From Haloprofundus salilacus (lineage in GTDB: Archaea > Halobacteriota > Halobacteria > Halobacteriales > Haloferacaceae): 64,000 nt of DNA. A program made the position numbers and the translations under genes. The stretch covers positions 2,232,001 through 2,296,000 of the forward strand of contig NZ_CP083723.1 in assembly GCF_020150815.1 (NCBI RefSeq), in the 5' to 3' direction. The notes under the pieces are model-generated. The model was not told the origin of the DNA and did not search any database. It worked only from the letters and a program-made list of their open reading frames with translations. This document shows, piece by piece, positions 61,765-64,000 of the stretch (position 1 is the stretch's first letter; each line of letters begins with the position of its first letter).

Positions 61765-62757
61765 GTGTTCGGCAGAGATAAGAAGCCGCTCGTCTCCTAC
61801 GTTATCGTCACGTACAATCGGGCAGACGACCTCGAGAGCGCAGTCGAGTCGGTGCTCGCCCAAAAGTATCGGCCGCTCGAACTCGTCGTCGTCAGCAACT
61901 CGACCGACGTCGTCCCCGAACAGGAGCTGTTCGGCGACGGGGGGCGATTCGACGAACAGAACATCCACTATCACCACATTCCGGAGCGGATGGGCGTCCC
62001 GGGAGCGAGAAACGCGGGGTTCGACTATGCGGACGGCGACATCGTGATCACGCTCGACGACGACGCGATTATCGCCGACGCCGCCGCGACAGATGTCGCC
62101 GTCTCGTTGTTCGACGAGCACGACGACGTGGGTGCAATCGCGTTCCAGTGCCGCAACTACCACACACGGGCGGTGAAGTCGAACGAGACTCCGAATCCTC
62201 CCCGCTTCGACCTCACGCCGTTGAGCCAGTACCGCGCGACGAACTTCGTCGGCGTCGGCAACGCCATCCGACGCTCGGTGCTGGAGACTGTCGGTGGGTA
62301 TCCCGAGGACTTCGTGTACGGGTTCGAGGAGATGGATCTCTCGCTTCGTATCCACGACACCGGGTACGACATCCTCTACACGCCATCCGTCGTCGTCTAC
62401 CACAAGAAATCGCCCGCAGCGAGGATATCGGATACGGAAACCCAAGAGCGGATGGTCGAGAACCGAATGAAGGTCGCGATTCGAAATCTCCCCGGACGGT
62501 ACGTCGTCTGTTCGTTCCTCATCTGGTCGGTGTACGCCGTCTGGTTGACGGGACAGATTTCGTCGCTGTGGAACATCTACCGCCGACTGTACGAACGACG
62601 TACCGACTTACGAGACCATCGCCGCGTCGTCAGTTCCCAGACTATCGCTCGAATCAAATCACGGAACACGATGCTCTTTGCGTGGTGGTACGGGCCGCAT
62701 CCGATGCGGATCTTCGGACCCAACGGCGAACTCGAACGTCTCACGTGGGAGCGATAG
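61765..62757 (+). CDS. GT2 glycosyltransferase
   Basis: A 330-residue protein from GTG 61765. GT2 motifs: LVSYVIVTYNRADDLESAVESVLAQ at residue 10, VVVSNSTDVV, VPGARNAGFDYADGDIVITLDDDAI (DDD metal site) and GVGNAIRRSVLETVGGYPEDFVYGFEEMDLSLRI. One C-terminal hydrophobic helix (SFLIWSVYAVWLTGQI) suggests membrane association. It probably adds a sugar in the assembly of the same glycan. Confidence 0.92.
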   Translation: MFGRDKKPLVSYVIVTYNRADDLESAVESVLAQKYRPLELVVVSNSTDVVPEQELFGDGGRFDEQNIHYHHIPERMGVPGARNAGFDYADGDIVITLDDDAIIADAAATDVAVSLFDEHDDVGAIAFQCRNYHTRAVKSNETPNPPRFDLTPLSQYRATNFVGVGNAIRRSVLETVGGYPEDFVYGFEEMDLSLRIHDTGYDILYTPSVVVYHKKSPAARISDTETQERMVENRMKVAIRNLPGRYVVCSFLIWSVYAVWLTGQISSLWNIYRRLYERRTDLRDHRRVVSSQTIARIKSRNTMLFAWWYGPHPMRIFGPNGELERLTWER

Positions 62758-62820
62758 GGAACTGTGCCGAGAGGAAACAGAGTCGAACCCCTCCCGGAGC
62801 ATTCACTCACCGAGTTCGTC

Positions 62821-63501
62821 TCAGTCGAGCCGCTTGATATCGGCTTGAATCCGTTCGGCGGGAACGCCGCCGACCAGCGTCTTCGAGGCGACATCGTCCG
62901 TGACGACGCTGCCGCTGGCGACGACTGCTCCATCACCGACCGTCACACCCTTCTTCACCTCTACGTTGCTTCCGATCCACACTCCGTCGCCGATATTGAT
63001 CGGTGACCGATGAGGGACTTTCTCCCCGTCGATCGCGTAGGGGTGCATGTCGCTATCGCATAGCTCGACGTTCCAGGCGATCATGCAATCGTCACCGATC
63101 GTGATGGAGTCCTTACAGAGAATCTTCCCGTGAGAGTTGAGATAGGAGTCTCCGATTTCGAGGTCCCCTTCGACGTGCGTGACCGAACACGGTCCGATAC
63201 GAGCGCTCCCTCCGGAGACGGTGAGCGTCGCGTTCTCTCCGAGATGGAACTTCGATTTCATGAGGTCGGGGTGCGACGCGCTGGACTCGCCGAGAAAACC
63301 CAACACCAGCCGGCCGTCCAAATCGAGTTCGGCGCCAGGAGAAAGGTCCACGATTACGTTCGGGTGAACGAGTATCGAATCGAGTCGGTCGGTCCAGCGA
63401 AGAGAGTACCACAGCGATTTCAGAAGGCCGTGAGTGCCGAGTTTGTCGGCGACCATCGGTGCCCGAGGATGAATGACAGAAAGGAAATCGATTGTGCTCA
63501 T
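62821..63501 (-). CDS. Hexapeptide-repeat acyltransferase
   Basis: A 226-residue protein with ATG 63501. The left-handed beta helix is visible as repeated hexapeptides: ITIGDDCMIAWNVELCDSDMHPYAID, INIGDGVWIGSNVEVKKGVTVGDGAVVASGSVVTDDV, closed by VGGVPAERIQADIKRLD. The conserved catalytic His is likely in DSDMHPY. Members of this group O-acetylate sugars (maltose/colanic acid type). It would decorate the surface glycan made by the neighbouring genes. Confidence 0.92.
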   Translation of the reverse strand: MSTIDFLSVIHPRAPMVADKLGTHGLLKSLWYSLRWTDRLDSILVHPNVIVDLSPGAELDLDGRLVLGFLGESSASHPDLMKSKFHLGENATLTVSGGSARIGPCSVTHVEGDLEIGDSYLNSHGKILCKDSITIGDDCMIAWNVELCDSDMHPYAIDGEKVPHRSPINIGDGVWIGSNVEVKKGVTVGDGAVVASGSVVTDDVASKTLVGGVPAERIQADIKRLD

Positions 63502-63798
63502 TTTAGGAAGACCTCCTCGGTGTCCACTTACTTTGTCCCATATGTCTCAAAATATCCTCCAATAATAAATAACCGCGCCCATATCGAGGATATTGTTTAA
63601 CTATCGTGGTGGTCACGATCTAATCAAACGAGCGTCTCCGTTTTCGCCGAGCAATTCACAGAGATGCAAGGAGGAAGTCGCCGGCTTTAGCCGTGGAAGG
63701 AATCTGACTGACTGTGAATTCTGTTCTCCAGCGTCGGTGGGATACTCGTGGAGGGCTGTCCAGCGATTCGGTCAACTGCGGAGGGTGGACTCTCTCGG
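63502..63798. other. 297-bp intergenic region with a possible insertion-element end
   Basis: No gene is supported. The left part is AT-rich and holds the promoter of the acyltransferase. At 63681-63694 lies a hairpin like that of IS1341-type right ends (described separately). Confidence 0.45.
63681..63694. repeat. Possible solo IS1341-type right-end hairpin
   Basis: CCGGCTTTAGCCGT contains CGGC-TTTA-GCCG, a 4-bp stem around TTTA, followed by GGAAGGAATCTGAC. The TTTAGxCGTGG pattern matches the right-end hairpin at 36371-36390. No tnpB sequence is seen beside it, so it would be a solo end or relic. Confidence 0.4.
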
Positions 63799-64000
63799 CT
63801 ACGAAAGATAGCCGAGATCGCGCAGCTGTGACCGCTGTTCCTCCGAGAGGTCCCGACTCTCGGCGTCCCCACTGCGCTCCTCGAACGTATCGGGTAACCA
63901 AGTTTTTGCTTCTTCAGCGGAGAATTCGGGCGTTCCGAACACCATCTCGTCCGTGAGCGACTGGGTGACCATGGTGGCTGCATTCGCCATCGAGAAGTTG
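63799..64000 (-). CDS. C-terminal part of a protein cut by the right edge, possibly sulfatase-like
   Basis: An open frame on the minus strand runs from the right edge to a stop at 63799-63801; 66 residues are visible. The tail reads EERSGDAESRDLSEEQRSQLRDLGYLS. A terminal LxxLGYL motif is common at the C-terminus of sulfatase and alkaline-phosphatase superfamily proteins; the protein at 39051-40490 ends LSALGYR. This is a weak clue. It could also be a short complete gene starting at an internal ATG (63990 or 63972). Confidence 0.35.
   Translation of the reverse strand, partial: NFSMANAATMVTQSLTDEMVFGTPEFSAEEAKTWLPDTFEERSGDAESRDLSEEQRSQLRDLGYLS

Overview
The window is chromosomal DNA of a halophilic archaeon (class Halobacteria). 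The coding sequence is strongly GC-rich at third codon positions and the proteins are very acidic. It carries archaeal information-processing genes (ribosomal protein eL43, RNA polymerase subunit RpoP, Pcc1, prefoldin beta, TruD, Pth2, an ATP-dependent DNA ligase, a tRNA-Ser without encoded CCA). Several families are typical of or confined to haloarchaea (HalOD1, bacterio-opsin-activator HTH, DUF7344, Tat-exported hydrolases). Promoters look archaeal, with TATA boxes about 25 bp before starts and few Shine-Dalgarno sites. I cannot fix the genus.

Bases 1 to about 38,400 are dense core genome. In order: a MATE transporter cut by the left edge, regulators, an AEC carrier and a phosphoribosyltransferase; an overlapping dcd / HTH-ThiN / methyltransferase operon; pth2 and truD; an informational block (eL43, rpoP, pcc1, GerW-like, pfdB, DUF3194); an isolated ATP-grasp ligase, DUF2070 and guaAa; a citramalate/isopropylmalate synthase whose 5' end appears frameshifted; tRNA-Ser(CGA); a MoxR ATPase facing a four-gene DUF4129/DUF7269/DUF58/DUF7519 operon; a metallophosphoesterase, an MBL-fold nuclease, a decayed IS1341-type tnpB, and DNA ligase.

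Bases 38,400 to 46,300 encode small membrane, envelope and secreted proteins: GtrA, an alkaline-phosphatase-superfamily hydrolase and DUF2071; then two exported serine proteases (a subtilase and an HtrA-like protease). Each protease gene faces a convergent gene for a member of the same small coiled-coil family. A broken gene ends this part.

Bases 46,600 to the right edge form a surface-glycan locus with lower-GC, AT-rich gaps. It holds three GT2 glycosyltransferases, a DUF1616 partner, an XrtA-style polysaccharide deacetylase overlapping a FemAB-like transferase, two GH16 hydrolases (one with repeated beta domains), an FkbM methyltransferase, an ATP-grasp ligase, a flippase, a giant membrane protein, a hexapeptide acyltransferase and the tail of a possible sulfatase-like gene. 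Together these suggest synthesis, flipping, decoration (acetyl, methyl and perhaps amide-linked amino acid groups) and trimming of an exopolysaccharide. The features that best deserve follow-up are this locus, the protease/coiled-coil pairs, a 20-bp tandem array at 41.4 kb, the cysteine-free eL43 and the disrupted cimA start.
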